From Paucibacter sp. DJ2R-2 (GTDB taxonomy: Bacteria; Pseudomonadota; Gammaproteobacteria; Burkholderiales; Burkholderiaceae_C), in assembly GCF_025717675.1 (NCBI RefSeq), contig NZ_JAJIRT010000003.1, forward strand, positions 1 to 64,000: a stretch of DNA of 64,000 nucleotides. Reading direction: 5' to 3'. The position numbers and the translations under genes were made by a program. Shown here one piece after another: positions 15,431-24,317 of the stretch (positions are counted from its first letter, which is position 1; each line of letters opens with the position of its first letter). The notes under the pieces were generated by a model. The model did not search any database, was not told the DNA's origin, and saw only the letters and a list, made by a program, of their open reading frames with translations.

Positions 15431-17700
15431 TTCAAGGGCAGTTTGCCGCCATGGGGTCGCAGCGTGCCGCTGGGCAGGCCGCTGCCGGCCGCGCCCGAGT
15501 CGCCGTCGAGTTCGTTATGGGCCTGGGCGATCCAGGGGGCTTTGCGCGGCAGCACGGTCTGTGCCAGCCACAGTTCGATTTCTTCCGGCGGCAGCGGCTT
15601 GCTGAACAGAAAGCCTTGCATCAGGCTGCAACCCAGGCGGTGCAGCACATCCATCTGGCGCAAGGTCTCCACGCCCTCAGCGATTACGCGCAGGCCCATG
15701 GCGCGGGCCAGGGCGATGATGGCGGTGACCACGGCCGAGCTCTGCGGCGTGATGCCCAGGTCTCGCACAAAGGTGCGGTCGATCTTGACCTCGGAAATCG
15801 GCAGCGTCGTCAGGTAAGCCAGCGATGAATAGCCGGTGCCGAAGTCGTCGATGGAGATCTCCACGCCCACTTCGTTCAACCGGTGCAGGGCCGGGATGAC
15901 GTTCTGTAGATCCTTCATCAGATTGTTTTCGGTGATCTCCAGCTGGATCGCCCGGTGCGGCACGCCATAGGCGCTCACGCACTGATGGATGTGCTCAACC
16001 AAATCGGATCGCTCGAACATGCGGCTGGGCAGGTTGACGGCGATCGAATCCGAAAAACCAAAATTGAGCTGCCAAACCTTGGCCTGGCGCGCCGCTTCCT
16101 TGAGCGCCCATTCGGACAGCGGCACGATCAGGCCGGTTTCTTCGGCCAGGGGAATGAACTCGCTGGGCGGCACCAGCTTGTCGCCGCGCTTCCAGCGCAT
16201 CAGCGCCTCGGCGCCGACCATGCGGGCGGCGCGCACATCGATCTTGGGCTGGTAGTGCAGCACGATCTCGCCGCGCTCCAGGGCCTTGTGCAGGGCGCTT
16301 TCCAGTTCCAGCTTCTCGCGGCCCTGGCCGGCCAGCTGCGGCGTGTAGAGGGCGGCGGCATTGCGGCCCTGCGATTTGACGGCGTACATGGCCACGTCGG
16401 AATTGCGTAGCAGATCAGCCATGGTCAGGCCGTCGCGCGGGTAGATGGCAATGCCGACGCTGGCGGTGACAAAACACTCCTGGCCCGAGATGAAGATGGG
16501 CTCGCGCATGGCGTCGAGCACGCGTTCGGCGACACGCTCGGCATCGCGCTCGTCCGTGATCTCGGGCAGCAGGGCGACGAACTCGTCGCCACCGAGCCGG
16601 CCGACCGCTTCCAGCGTGCGGTGCGAGCGCCCGCCTATGGTCTCCAGCATCCCTTCCATGACTTGGTCGGAATGGCGCACGCAGGCGCGCAGGCGCCGGC
16701 CCACCTCGATCAGCAGCTCGTCGCCGGCAGCATGGCCCAAGGTGTCGTTGATGATCTTGAAGCGGTCGAGGTCGATCAGCAGCAGGCCGACTTCATGGCC
16801 GCCGCGACGCGCTTGCTCGATGGCGCGCTCGACGCGCCAGATCAGCTGGCGCCGGTTGGGCAGGCCGGTCAGGGCGTCGAAGTGGGCGAGCTGGCGGATG
16901 CGGTCCTCGGCCTGGCGGCGGTCGGTCACGTCCTGCATCACGCCGGTGTAGCCGTTGGCATTGCCTTGCTCGTTGAATTCGGGTTCGGCCTCGATATGGA
17001 CCACACGTTGGCGGCCGTCGAGCAGGGTCACCGGCAGGTCAGTCACCAGCACCGAGTTGTGGGCGATCACGTCGCGCAGCAGGCGCAAGAACAGGGCCCG
17101 CTCCTCATGCGGGATCATGCGCATGACACCGATGAAATCGAGGCCTTCCTGTGGCCCGCGGCCGAACACCCGCAGGGCTTCCGCAGCCAGGGTGAAACCG
17201 CCGCCCACATGCCATTCGAAACTGCCCATGCGGGCCAAATCCTGCGCACGCGCCAAGCGGGCCTTGCTGCGCTCCAGCTCGATACGGGTGCGCGAGCTGC
17301 GCAGCAGATAGCGCAGGCGGCCGGCCAGCAGGCTCCACTGGGTGGACTTGACAAAGAAATCGGTCGCGCCGACCTGGTAGGCGCGGTTGATGGAGGCGTC
17401 GTCGTCGAGGCCGGTCAGCATCAGCACCGGGGTCGACTCGAAGCCGGGAAACTCACGCAGGCGGGTGCAGGTCTCGAAACCGTCCAGCTCGGGCATCATC
17501 GCGTCGAGCACGATCAGGTCCGGCGACATGAGCGCAATCTGTCCCAGGGCCGCTTCGCCGCTGGATGATTCGGTGACCTCGAAACCTCGCTCACGCAGCG
17601 CCGCCGCCGTCAGCAGCAGGTTGACCTCGTCGTCATCGACGAGCAACACCTTGGCGCGTTCCGGCAGTTCGTCGTGGATGGTCGATCCGGCTGAATTCAT
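15427..17700 (-). CDS. REC-PAS-GGDEF-EAL cyclic-di-GMP signalling protein
   Basis: The 757-residue protein has a receiver domain (residues about 15-130; DDDEVN, phospho-acceptor in VLDAMMPELDG), a PAS region (about 145-265), a GGDEF domain with LGGDEF near residue 370, and an EAL domain (about 460-715). The EAL catalytic set is complete: EALMRW, ENNLMKD, DDFGTGYSSL, KIDRTFV and AEGVET. The I-site-like RHSD is separated from GGDEF by a 19-residue insertion, so product inhibition may be altered. Phosphorylation probably comes through the adjacent HPt protein. Overlaps on both sides are ATGA. Confidence 0.93.
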   Translation of the reverse strand: MNSAGSTIHDELPERAKVLLVDDDEVNLLLTAAALRERGFEVTESSSGEAALGQIALMSPDLIVLDAMMPELDGFETCTRLREFPGFESTPVLMLTGLDDDASINRAYQVGATDFFVKSTQWSLLAGRLRYLLRSSRTRIELERSKARLARAQDLARMGSFEWHVGGGFTLAAEALRVFGRGPQEGLDFIGVMRMIPHEERALFLRLLRDVIAHNSVLVTDLPVTLLDGRQRVVHIEAEPEFNEQGNANGYTGVMQDVTDRRQAEDRIRQLAHFDALTGLPNRRQLIWRVERAIEQARRGGHEVGLLLIDLDRFKIINDTLGHAAGDELLIEVGRRLRACVRHSDQVMEGMLETIGGRSHRTLEAVGRLGGDEFVALLPEITDERDAERVAERVLDAMREPIFISGQECFVTASVGIAIYPRDGLTMADLLRNSDVAMYAVKSQGRNAAALYTPQLAGQGREKLELESALHKALERGEIVLHYQPKIDVRAARMVGAEALMRWKRGDKLVPPSEFIPLAEETGLIVPLSEWALKEAARQAKVWQLNFGFSDSIAVNLPSRMFERSDLVEHIHQCVSAYGVPHRAIQLEITENNLMKDLQNVIPALHRLNEVGVEISIDDFGTGYSSLAYLTTLPISEVKIDRTFVRDLGITPQSSAVVTAIIALARAMGLRVIAEGVETLRQMDVLHRLGCSLMQGFLFSKPLPPEEIELWLAQTVLPRKAPWIAQAHNELDGDSGAAGSGLPSGTLRPHGGKLPLK

Positions 17701-18104
17701 GGCGTCGTCGGGGCGAGGGCGGTGAGTGCCAGGCGCACTTGTTGGATGTCGTCAAGCATAGCGTCCAACAAGGTCTCCATGCCTTCAGTCTGTTGATTTC
17801 TGGCCTGGGTCTCGATTTCGGCACAGCGCTCGGCCAGCGCCATCGCGCCCAGGCTGGCCGAGGAAGACTTGAGTGTGTGGCTGATGTGGCGAATCACCTG
17901 CAGGTCCAGGTTGTCGCCGCGCGCCTGGCTGAGCTCGGGCAGCATGCGGTCGAGCGACTTCATATAGGCCGCCAGCACGCGTTCGATCAGCTTGTTCTGG
18001 CCGCTCGGGTCCAGCTCGCGCAGCCGCTCCAGGGCGATCGGGTCCAGGCAGATGCTCGCAGCGGTGGGCTGCGCGTCGGTGGGGGCAAGGGGCGGCGTGG
18101 ACAT
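17697..18104 (-). CDS. HPt phosphotransfer protein
   Basis: The 135-residue all-helical protein carries the HPt signature HTLKSSSASLGA, with phospho-histidine at about H76. Such proteins shuttle phosphoryl groups between a hybrid kinase and a receiver. Its stop overlaps the start of the REC-PAS-GGDEF-EAL gene by 4 bp, so that receiver is the likely partner. ATG 18104 gives a compact HPt; an in-frame ATG at 18185 would add a basic tail and has no better ribosome binding site. No hybrid kinase is in the window, so the phosphate donor is unknown. Confidence 0.85.
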   Translation of the reverse strand: MSTPPLAPTDAQPTAASICLDPIALERLRELDPSGQNKLIERVLAAYMKSLDRMLPELSQARGDNLDLQVIRHISHTLKSSSASLGAMALAERCAEIETQARNQQTEGMETLLDAMLDDIQQVRLALTALAPTTP

Positions 18105-18201
18105 GTCAGAAAGCAGATGGCGGCAGGACTTGATGCGCAAGCTCGTGATGTGGTCCGCCAAGCGCCGGTGCGGGCGGGCGGGCATGCGGGGCCTGATCAG
18201 G

Positions 18202-18229
18202 ATATCGGGGCAGCGGGAGCAAAGCTTGA
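18202..18229 (-). promoter_or_regulatory. Possible sigma-28 promoter of the HPt operon
   Basis: On the minus strand TCAAG is followed, after 15 bp, by CCCGATAT (6 of 8 matches to GCCGATAA). The spacer is one base longer than ideal. It lies about 100 bp before the HPt start and would place the HPt/cyclic-di-GMP operon under FliA. Confidence 0.35.
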
Positions 18230-18475
18230 GAATTCTTGGGGCACTTGGCGCGGTTTTCCCTCGCTTGGCTCGGTGGTGTACTGACGGGCTTCATTTTGCC
18301 TGTAGCAAAGCCCTCCATCGGCAAGGCCGGCGTCGCGGCTTGTCGGGCTGAAATGAGGGTGGCGGTGGCAGTCACTGACGGAATGTAGCCGCACTGTCAA
18401 GGACTTGATCCAAGCGTCTGAGGCCGGCTGACGGTGCGTTTCCACTGAGTGCGCTGAGCGCCCGATCGTGCTCCG

Positions 18476-18481
18476 TACAAT
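18476..18481 (+). promoter_or_regulatory. -10 element, kinase gene possibly leaderless
   Basis: TACAAT ends 7 bp before the ATG at 18489, so transcription would start at or next to the start codon. No Shine-Dalgarno sequence is visible upstream, in agreement with a leaderless message. No good -35 is present. Confidence 0.35.
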
Positions 18482-18488
18482 GCCTCGC

Positions 18489-20081
18489 ATGAACAGCTCC
18501 AGCGATGCCCGTGTCAGCACACGCCGCCTGCCCCGCCGGGCCGCCGCTGCCACTCTGGCGCTGGTGCTGGCTGGCGTCTCTTTGCTGAGCCTGGCCTGGT
18601 TTGTGGCGCTGCAGGAGCTTGTTTCCCTGAGCTGGACGATCAGCCTGCTGACGGTGTTTTGCACCGGCCTGCTGTTTTTGTTGGTCGCTGCTCTCGGTTG
18701 GCATGTCGGCGTGCGACTGACCCGCCAGCGCCTGCACGACAGCCTGCGCGAGGCGCGGCAGCACAGCCGCTTGATGTCGCAGCTGCAAAACGACTGGCAA
18801 TGGGCCACCGACGCTGATCATCACCTCGTGCGTTGGCAGGGTCCGCGTGAGGCGCTGAGCTCGCAATGGGTTGGCCACAGCACCTGCCAGGCGCTTTGGG
18901 AGCGGTTTCGTGCGGTGAATGGCGCCGAGGGCGTCGCGCCCGGCAGCTTGCGTGAGTTGCTCGGCCAACAGGCTCAGGAGTTCGAGCTGCAGGTGCAGAC
19001 GGTGGACGGCGCGCCGCAGGCCGGTTTGTGGCTCTTGCACGGACTTGCGCGCTGGGATGCTCAGGGTTGTTTTGAAGGCTATTGCGGCAGCGCCCGGCCT
19101 TTGCAGGAATTGGCCGCGCCGCTCGATCTGCCGCCGCCGGTGCCGAGCACGGCCTGGCTGGAGGCCTTGCCCGGCCCGGCCTGGCTGCTCAGTGTCGTTC
19201 CACCGGTCTTGCTGCTGGCTCAGAATGCGCAGGCCGCAGCGGCCGGTGCGCGTGTGGGCGAGCGCTGGCAAGACTGCCAGGGGCAGTTCAGCGCCGGCCT
19301 GTGTGAACGCTTGAGCGGACATTTGCCGCGCGCTTACACCGATGCATCCGGCAGTTACGCCCTGGCGCTCTTGCCGCCGGTCACAGCGCCGGCCCTGCCG
19401 CCGCCCAGCGATGCCAGCGAGCACGAGTCCTTCAGCTACACCGTCTCCCATGATTTGCGCGCGCCACTGCGCGTGGTCGAGGGCTTTGCCCGCATCTTGA
19501 AAGAGGACTACGGTCGTTTGCTGGATCGCATCGGCAATGACCACTTGGACCGGGTCATGGGCGCGGCCGCGCGCATGAACAGCATGATCGATTCCTTGCT
19601 GTCGCTGTCCCAGCTCTCGGCCCAGCCGCTGGCGCGCCAGCCGGTCGATCTGTCGCAGCTGGCCGGCTTCGTGGTGGAAGAGCTGCGCCGCAGTGCGCCC
19701 GAGCGCTCGGTGACCGTGCACATCCAGCCCCGCATGGTGGCGCAAGGCGACCCGACCCTCTTGCGCATGGTGCTGGAGAACTTGCTTGGCAACGCCTGGA
19801 AATACAGCGGCAAATGCGCGCAGGCCCAGATCCGCTTCGAGGCTCAGCTGGAAGAGGGGCAATGGACTTACCGGATCAGCGACAACGGCGCCGGTTTTGA
19901 CATGCGCTTCGCCGACCGCCTGTTCGGCGTTTTCCAGCGCCTGCACAGCGCCAGCGACTTCCAAGGAACGGGCGTTGGCCTGGCCTCGGTGCGCCGCATC
20001 GTGCGTCGCCACGGCGGCGACATCTGGGCCGAGTCGGCCGTGGGCGAGGGCGCCCGCTTTTACTTCACATTGGCCGGCTGA
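18489..20081 (+). CDS. Membrane sensor histidine kinase
   Basis: The 530-residue protein has two membrane helices (residues about 22-45 and 52-78), a cytoplasmic PAS-like region with the typical QNDWQWATD entry, a HisKA domain with H321 in SYTVSHDLRAPLR, and a HATPase domain with NLLGNAWKYSG, DNGAGFDM and GTGVGLASV. The sensor therefore has almost no periplasmic loop and probably reads a cytoplasmic or membrane signal. No receiver is fused. Its partner could be the HPt operon or the convergent REC-ANTAR gene, whose 3' end overlaps it by 22 bp. Confidence 0.92.
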   Translation: MNSSSDARVSTRRLPRRAAAATLALVLAGVSLLSLAWFVALQELVSLSWTISLLTVFCTGLLFLLVAALGWHVGVRLTRQRLHDSLREARQHSRLMSQLQNDWQWATDADHHLVRWQGPREALSSQWVGHSTCQALWERFRAVNGAEGVAPGSLRELLGQQAQEFELQVQTVDGAPQAGLWLLHGLARWDAQGCFEGYCGSARPLQELAAPLDLPPPVPSTAWLEALPGPAWLLSVVPPVLLLAQNAQAAAAGARVGERWQDCQGQFSAGLCERLSGHLPRAYTDASGSYALALLPPVTAPALPPPSDASEHESFSYTVSHDLRAPLRVVEGFARILKEDYGRLLDRIGNDHLDRVMGAAARMNSMIDSLLSLSQLSAQPLARQPVDLSQLAGFVVEELRRSAPERSVTVHIQPRMVAQGDPTLLRMVLENLLGNAWKYSGKCAQAQIRFEAQLEEGQWTYRISDNGAGFDMRFADRLFGVFQRLHSASDFQGTGVGLASVRRIVRRHGGDIWAESAVGEGARFYFTLAG

Positions 20082-20668
20082 GCCAGCATCTCTACGGCTT
20101 CGACCAGCAGGCGCGCCTGCTCGACATCCGACCTGCCTTCACTGGCACTCAGCTTTTGCAGCCGCGCCAGGGCGTCGCCGCGCGCCAGCGAGTAGCGGTG
20201 CATCAGCACGCCCACGGCCAGGGCCTGCAGATCGTCGAGCACCGGGTGAGGATCTCTCCGGGCATGGGCGCTGGGTGCGACTTCCAGGCTCGTGTTCTGG
20301 CGCCGCTGGGCAAACGCAGCTTCAACGGCGGGCACGATCTGGTGGATGTCCAAGGGCTTGACCAGGTAGGCGACGGCGCCGAGTTCCTTGACCTTGGCCA
20401 CGGTTTCCTCGTCGGCAAAGGCCGACAGGAACATGAAGGGGATCTGCAGGTACTCGCGCAAGTAGGCGGCGACATCGAAGCCGCTCAAACCTTCCATGCG
20501 GATGTCGAGCAAGGCCAACTCGGGGCGGTGCTCGCGCGCCAGCAGGATGGCGTCGTCGCCGTTGTCTGCGTCAATGACTTCGAAGCCGGCCTGCGCCAGC
20601 CCATAGGTCAGGGTCGCCAGAACCAGACGGTCATCGTCGACTACGAGAATCTTGCCCTTGCTGCTCAC
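20060..20668 (-). CDS. REC-ANTAR response regulator (RNA-binding antiterminator)
   Basis: The 202-residue protein begins with a receiver domain (VVDDDRLV, phospho-aspartate in ALLDIRMEG, lysine in LVKPLD). It ends with an ANTAR domain (residues about 145-195; ALAVGVLMHRYSLARGDAL and LQKLSASEG). ANTAR regulators such as EutV, AmiR and NasR bind paired hairpins in nascent RNA and prevent termination. The kinase gene immediately upstream on the same strand is of the HisKA_2 type that partners EutV-like proteins. Its RNA targets were not identified here. Confidence 0.9.
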   Translation of the reverse strand: MSSKGKILVVDDDRLVLATLTYGLAQAGFEVIDADNGDDAILLAREHRPELALLDIRMEGLSGFDVAAYLREYLQIPFMFLSAFADEETVAKVKELGAVAYLVKPLDIHQIVPAVEAAFAQRRQNTSLEVAPSAHARRDPHPVLDDLQALAVGVLMHRYSLARGDALARLQKLSASEGRSDVEQARLLVEAVEMLAQPANVK

Positions 20669-20769
20669 CGTTGGAGGCCCCCCGCTGTGCTGGAATACGG
20701 CCGGCTGCTGCCGACCTTGTGTTTGGCGGCATTGTCGCCCAAACCGGCGAACGGGGCTTCCTGGGGTGA

Positions 20770-23700
20770 CTACGGGGCTGCGGGCGGGGTCGGCAGCAGG
20801 CTGACGCTCGGTTGCAGCAGCTCGACCCGGCAGACCACCAGCTCACCCTCCTGCTCCAGGTTCAGGCGTGCGGTGCGGCGCGGCAGCAGGGCGCGCACCA
20901 GGCCTAGACCCGAGACACCGCCGGGCACTTGCGCCAAGCTGAAGTCCAGCGGCAGACGGCCTGGGTTGGTGATGGCCACGCTGACGCTGTCAGCCCCGCA
21001 GTGCAGGGTGCAGCTGACGGCGCCGGCCGGGCTGTGCTTGAGCGCATTGCTGAGCAGCTCGTTGAGGGTCAGGGCGATCGGGATCGATTCCGCTTCGGGC
21101 AGGGTCCAGTCATTGACGCGTTCGGCCGTGGCGCCCTCGATATGGCTGGCGATCTGGCGCCCGCTCATGCGCTGCACCGAGCCGATGATGGCGTCCACCA
21201 CGCGACGCAGGCGCAGCGGCCCGGAGCTGCCGACTTGCAGACCGTAGACCTGGGCAATCGCTTGCACCTGGCCGACCGCCTCGTTGATCACGCCAGCCAC
21301 CTCGGGTCGACGCGCCGCGATCTGCTGCAGCAGACCGGCCACGCCTTGCAGATTGTTCTTGATGCGGTGGTGCACCTCGCGCACCAGCAACTCGCGCTGC
21401 GAGATGGCGGCTTGCAAGCGCGCTTCTTCGGCGGCGCGGTGCTCGGTCACATCGCTGGCCACCAGCAGCAGCTGCTCGGGTGTGCCTTCGTCGATCGCGT
21501 CCGGGCTGTCGCCGGTGCCGGCCAGGTGCAGGATGCGCGCGTCCCAGACGCGTTCATGTTCGCCCTCGCCGAGCCGGTACTCGCGTTGCAGCACGGTGCT
21601 GGCGCTGGCGGACAGGGCGCTCAACATATCGCGCCGGATCAGCTCGCCCTGCATGGGGCCGAACAGGTCCTCGGGGCTGGCGCCCATCAGTTCCTCTTCG
21701 CTGCGTCCGGCCAGCGCGGCGGCGGCCTGGTTGATCTGTTCGACCCGCAAGGTCTTGGCGTCATGCAGGCTGATGGCCAGCGGCGCGGCTTCGATGATGC
21801 GGCTCAGCGAGGCCTGCGCCTGCAGGGTCTGGGCCTCGGCCTGGCGGCGGCGGTCGATGTCGAGCAGGGCGAAGGTCAGCTGGCGGCCGGTACCGCGCGC
21901 GCCAGTGACCACCACATTGCCGACCACCCAGAATTCGCGCCCGTCGCGCGCTTTCAGGCGGCACTCGAAGGCCTCGGTCTGGCCCTCGGTCATTTCGTCC
22001 AGGTAATGGGTCTGGCGGAAGGGGTGGTCAGACGCCGGCGTGGCCACAATGCTCATGGAGTGGCCTGCAAACTCGCTCAGGTCGCCGCCGAACATGCGCC
22101 GCGCAGACCGGTTCATCCATTCGATGCCGCCGCGGCCGACCGTGACGATGCCGACCAGCACCGAGTCCAGCACCGCGCGTTCGCGCTCGGTCTGCAGCAT
22201 CAGTGACTGCTGGGCGCGCCAGCGGTCGTCCACATTGACGTAGGTGGCGATGATGCCCTCGTCCGGCGCGCCGGGTCGCATCACGCGCTTGCTGACCTGC
22301 ATCCAGAGCACGCTGCCGTCCTGGCGGCGCACGCGGCGCTCGCCGCGCCACAGGCCCTGCCGCTGCAAGGCCTCACGCACTTCGGCACTCAGGTGCTCGA
22401 AATCCTGCGGGCTCTCGAACAGGGCTTCATGGGCCAGGCCGCCGAGCTCGTGGATGCGGTAGCCGGTCAGGGCGGCCAGCGCGTCATTGGCACGGGCGAT
22501 GCGACCCTTGCGCAAGATGGCGATGCCGACATCGGACAGGCTGAACATCAGCTCGCGGTCCTGCACCAGGGCCTCCAGCTCGCTCTGCTGCGCCTTGAGG
22601 CGCGAGATGTCGCTGATGACCACAATGGTTTCGCTGTCGCGCGGCGGGCCGCTGTCGGCCTCGCCGGCCGGGGTGGCCGCGCGCACCTGACGCAGGCTCA
22701 GGGACAGCCAACGCGGCTGGGCGGCTTCGCTGCCCACTTGCAGGAATTCGGCCTCGAAGGTTTGCTGGGCTTGCAGCTTGGGCAGGGCGTCCTGCACCTG
22801 CTGCGCCAATTCGGGAAGGGCCGCAAACAGCTGCGCCACCGGCGTGCCGGCATGTTGCAGACCGGGCAGGCCCAGCATCTGTTCAAAGCCGCCGTTGCAG
22901 CGCACCAGCTGATCACCGCGCAGATAGGCCAGGCCCAGGCTGGCGCTGTCCATGATGGTGGTCAGCTCATGCAGCAGCTGCTCGCTGCGGGTTTCGGCCT
23001 GGGCCTGGGCCGTCACATCCAGGGTGACGACCGAAGTGGTCCGTTTGCCCGAAGCCAGTTGGCCGGGCTCGACCCGGGTCAGCAGCCAGCGCCGGCCCAG
23101 TTCGGGGTGGCGCACGGCGTAGCGGACTTCGATCCGATCGCCTTTTTTGAGTGCTTTTTGCAGCCGTTCGAATTCATGAAGCGAGCCTGGCTCAACGATG
23201 TCGCGGCCAACGCCTTGCAGGCTGGCCAGCGAGTTGCGCTGGCTGGACGTCGTCTGGCCCAGGCTGCCTGTCGCCGGTGCCGGTGTGCGTGGGGCGCGCG
23301 GGCGCAGCCAACCGGCATCCTGCTGGAAAGTCGCCAGGCCAACGCCGGCGGTATCCATCAGGGCGTCCAGCTGTTGGTGGGCGAGATCCCGCTCTTGCTC
23401 CGAGCTGCGGTCCTCCAGCACGGCCAGGAAGCGGCGTGCCGAGCCGCCGCTGCCGGCCAGGGGCTTCAGCCGGCCGAGCAGCCAGCGCGTGCGTCCGGCC
23501 GGGTCGATCAGGGTGGCCTGGGTCAGCAGCCCTTCGTCCTGCGCAGTCAGGGCTTCGCTGAGGCGGCCCTGGTCCCAAGCCAGCAATTGCTGGATGGCGG
23601 CATCGGCCTCGTGCAAGGTGCTCAGCGGGCGCAGGCACAGGGCACTGAAGGCGCTGTTGGCTTTGAGCAGCAGGCCCTGCGCGTCGAAGCTGCACATGGG

Positions 23701-24279
23701 TAGGGGGCTCATGTCGAGCCACTGGGCCAGCTCGGTCTGGGCGCGTTCGGTCTGTTGGCGCAGCAGCTGCTCGCGCGCGCTGGCGTCGCCCGGCTGGGCC
23801 GGGGCGGCAACAGGGCTTGGTGTCGCGGCGCCGGGCAAGGCCTGAGCCTCCGCGGCGGGCTCGGGCGAGCTGGCCTTGCCGGCCGCCGGCTTGCCGCGGT
23901 GTTTTTCTTCCGGGCGGGCATGCAGCATCCAGCGCGCCGCATCATCGTCGCGTGGCTCCAACGCCACCAGGGTCAGCAGCGCTTTTTGGCCGCTGACCAG
24001 CTTGATGCCGGTCGGCGGCGGGCCCTGGCGGCCATCCAGCAGGGCGCGACTGGCCAGGCGCAACCAATCGCCAACACGGCCGCCATGGCTGGTCTGTAAG
24101 CCGTGCAGGCCCTTGCCGCCACTCAGCCCTGCGGCTTGTTCCAACAGGCTCTGCGCACTGGGATTGGCTTCCACCACTTCCAGCGCCTCGCCGAGCAGCA
24201 GGACCGGGTCGCTGATGAGCCCGAACACGCCGCGCAGGGCGGCGAGGTCTTGAGGCAGGAGAGAGAGTTGGGCTGACAT
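20770..24279 (-). CDS. Giant multi-PAS sensor kinase, HisKA_2 type
   Basis: The 1169-residue soluble protein contains a string of PAS domains, five or six by eye, over residues about 10-940. An alanine/proline-rich linker near 130-200 separates the first from the rest. The kinase core has the HisKA_2 box VREVHHRIKNNLQGV near residue 962 and a HATPase domain with ALTLNELLSNALKHS. This class pairs with ANTAR-type regulators, and a REC-ANTAR gene follows 101 bp downstream. ATG 24279 is chosen because the extension to 24360 is unstructured and runs into the preceding gene. Confidence 0.9.
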   Translation of the reverse strand: MSAQLSLLPQDLAALRGVFGLISDPVLLLGEALEVVEANPSAQSLLEQAAGLSGGKGLHGLQTSHGGRVGDWLRLASRALLDGRQGPPPTGIKLVSGQKALLTLVALEPRDDDAARWMLHARPEEKHRGKPAAGKASSPEPAAEAQALPGAATPSPVAAPAQPGDASAREQLLRQQTERAQTELAQWLDMSPLPMCSFDAQGLLLKANSAFSALCLRPLSTLHEADAAIQQLLAWDQGRLSEALTAQDEGLLTQATLIDPAGRTRWLLGRLKPLAGSGGSARRFLAVLEDRSSEQERDLAHQQLDALMDTAGVGLATFQQDAGWLRPRAPRTPAPATGSLGQTTSSQRNSLASLQGVGRDIVEPGSLHEFERLQKALKKGDRIEVRYAVRHPELGRRWLLTRVEPGQLASGKRTTSVVTLDVTAQAQAETRSEQLLHELTTIMDSASLGLAYLRGDQLVRCNGGFEQMLGLPGLQHAGTPVAQLFAALPELAQQVQDALPKLQAQQTFEAEFLQVGSEAAQPRWLSLSLRQVRAATPAGEADSGPPRDSETIVVISDISRLKAQQSELEALVQDRELMFSLSDVGIAILRKGRIARANDALAALTGYRIHELGGLAHEALFESPQDFEHLSAEVREALQRQGLWRGERRVRRQDGSVLWMQVSKRVMRPGAPDEGIIATYVNVDDRWRAQQSLMLQTERERAVLDSVLVGIVTVGRGGIEWMNRSARRMFGGDLSEFAGHSMSIVATPASDHPFRQTHYLDEMTEGQTEAFECRLKARDGREFWVVGNVVVTGARGTGRQLTFALLDIDRRRQAEAQTLQAQASLSRIIEAAPLAISLHDAKTLRVEQINQAAAALAGRSEEELMGASPEDLFGPMQGELIRRDMLSALSASASTVLQREYRLGEGEHERVWDARILHLAGTGDSPDAIDEGTPEQLLLVASDVTEHRAAEEARLQAAISQRELLVREVHHRIKNNLQGVAGLLQQIAARRPEVAGVINEAVGQVQAIAQVYGLQVGSSGPLRLRRVVDAIIGSVQRMSGRQIASHIEGATAERVNDWTLPEAESIPIALTLNELLSNALKHSPAGAVSCTLHCGADSVSVAITNPGRLPLDFSLAQVPGGVSGLGLVRALLPRRTARLNLEQEGELVVCRVELLQPSVSLLPTPPAAP

Positions 24280-24317
24280 TGGCGCCGAGTTTACGGGCCG
24301 CCCAGAGGAGGCCGGGT

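Larger units (their letters stand above)
18105..18488. other. 384-bp divergent intergenic region
   Basis: This gap separates the minus-strand HPt operon from the plus-strand histidine kinase. It holds a perfect 10-bp palindrome CCTGATCAGG at 18192-18201, a sigma-28-like promoter toward the HPt gene at 18202-18229 and a TACAAT -10 at 18476-18481 toward the kinase. No convincing coding frame was found. Confidence 0.5.
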
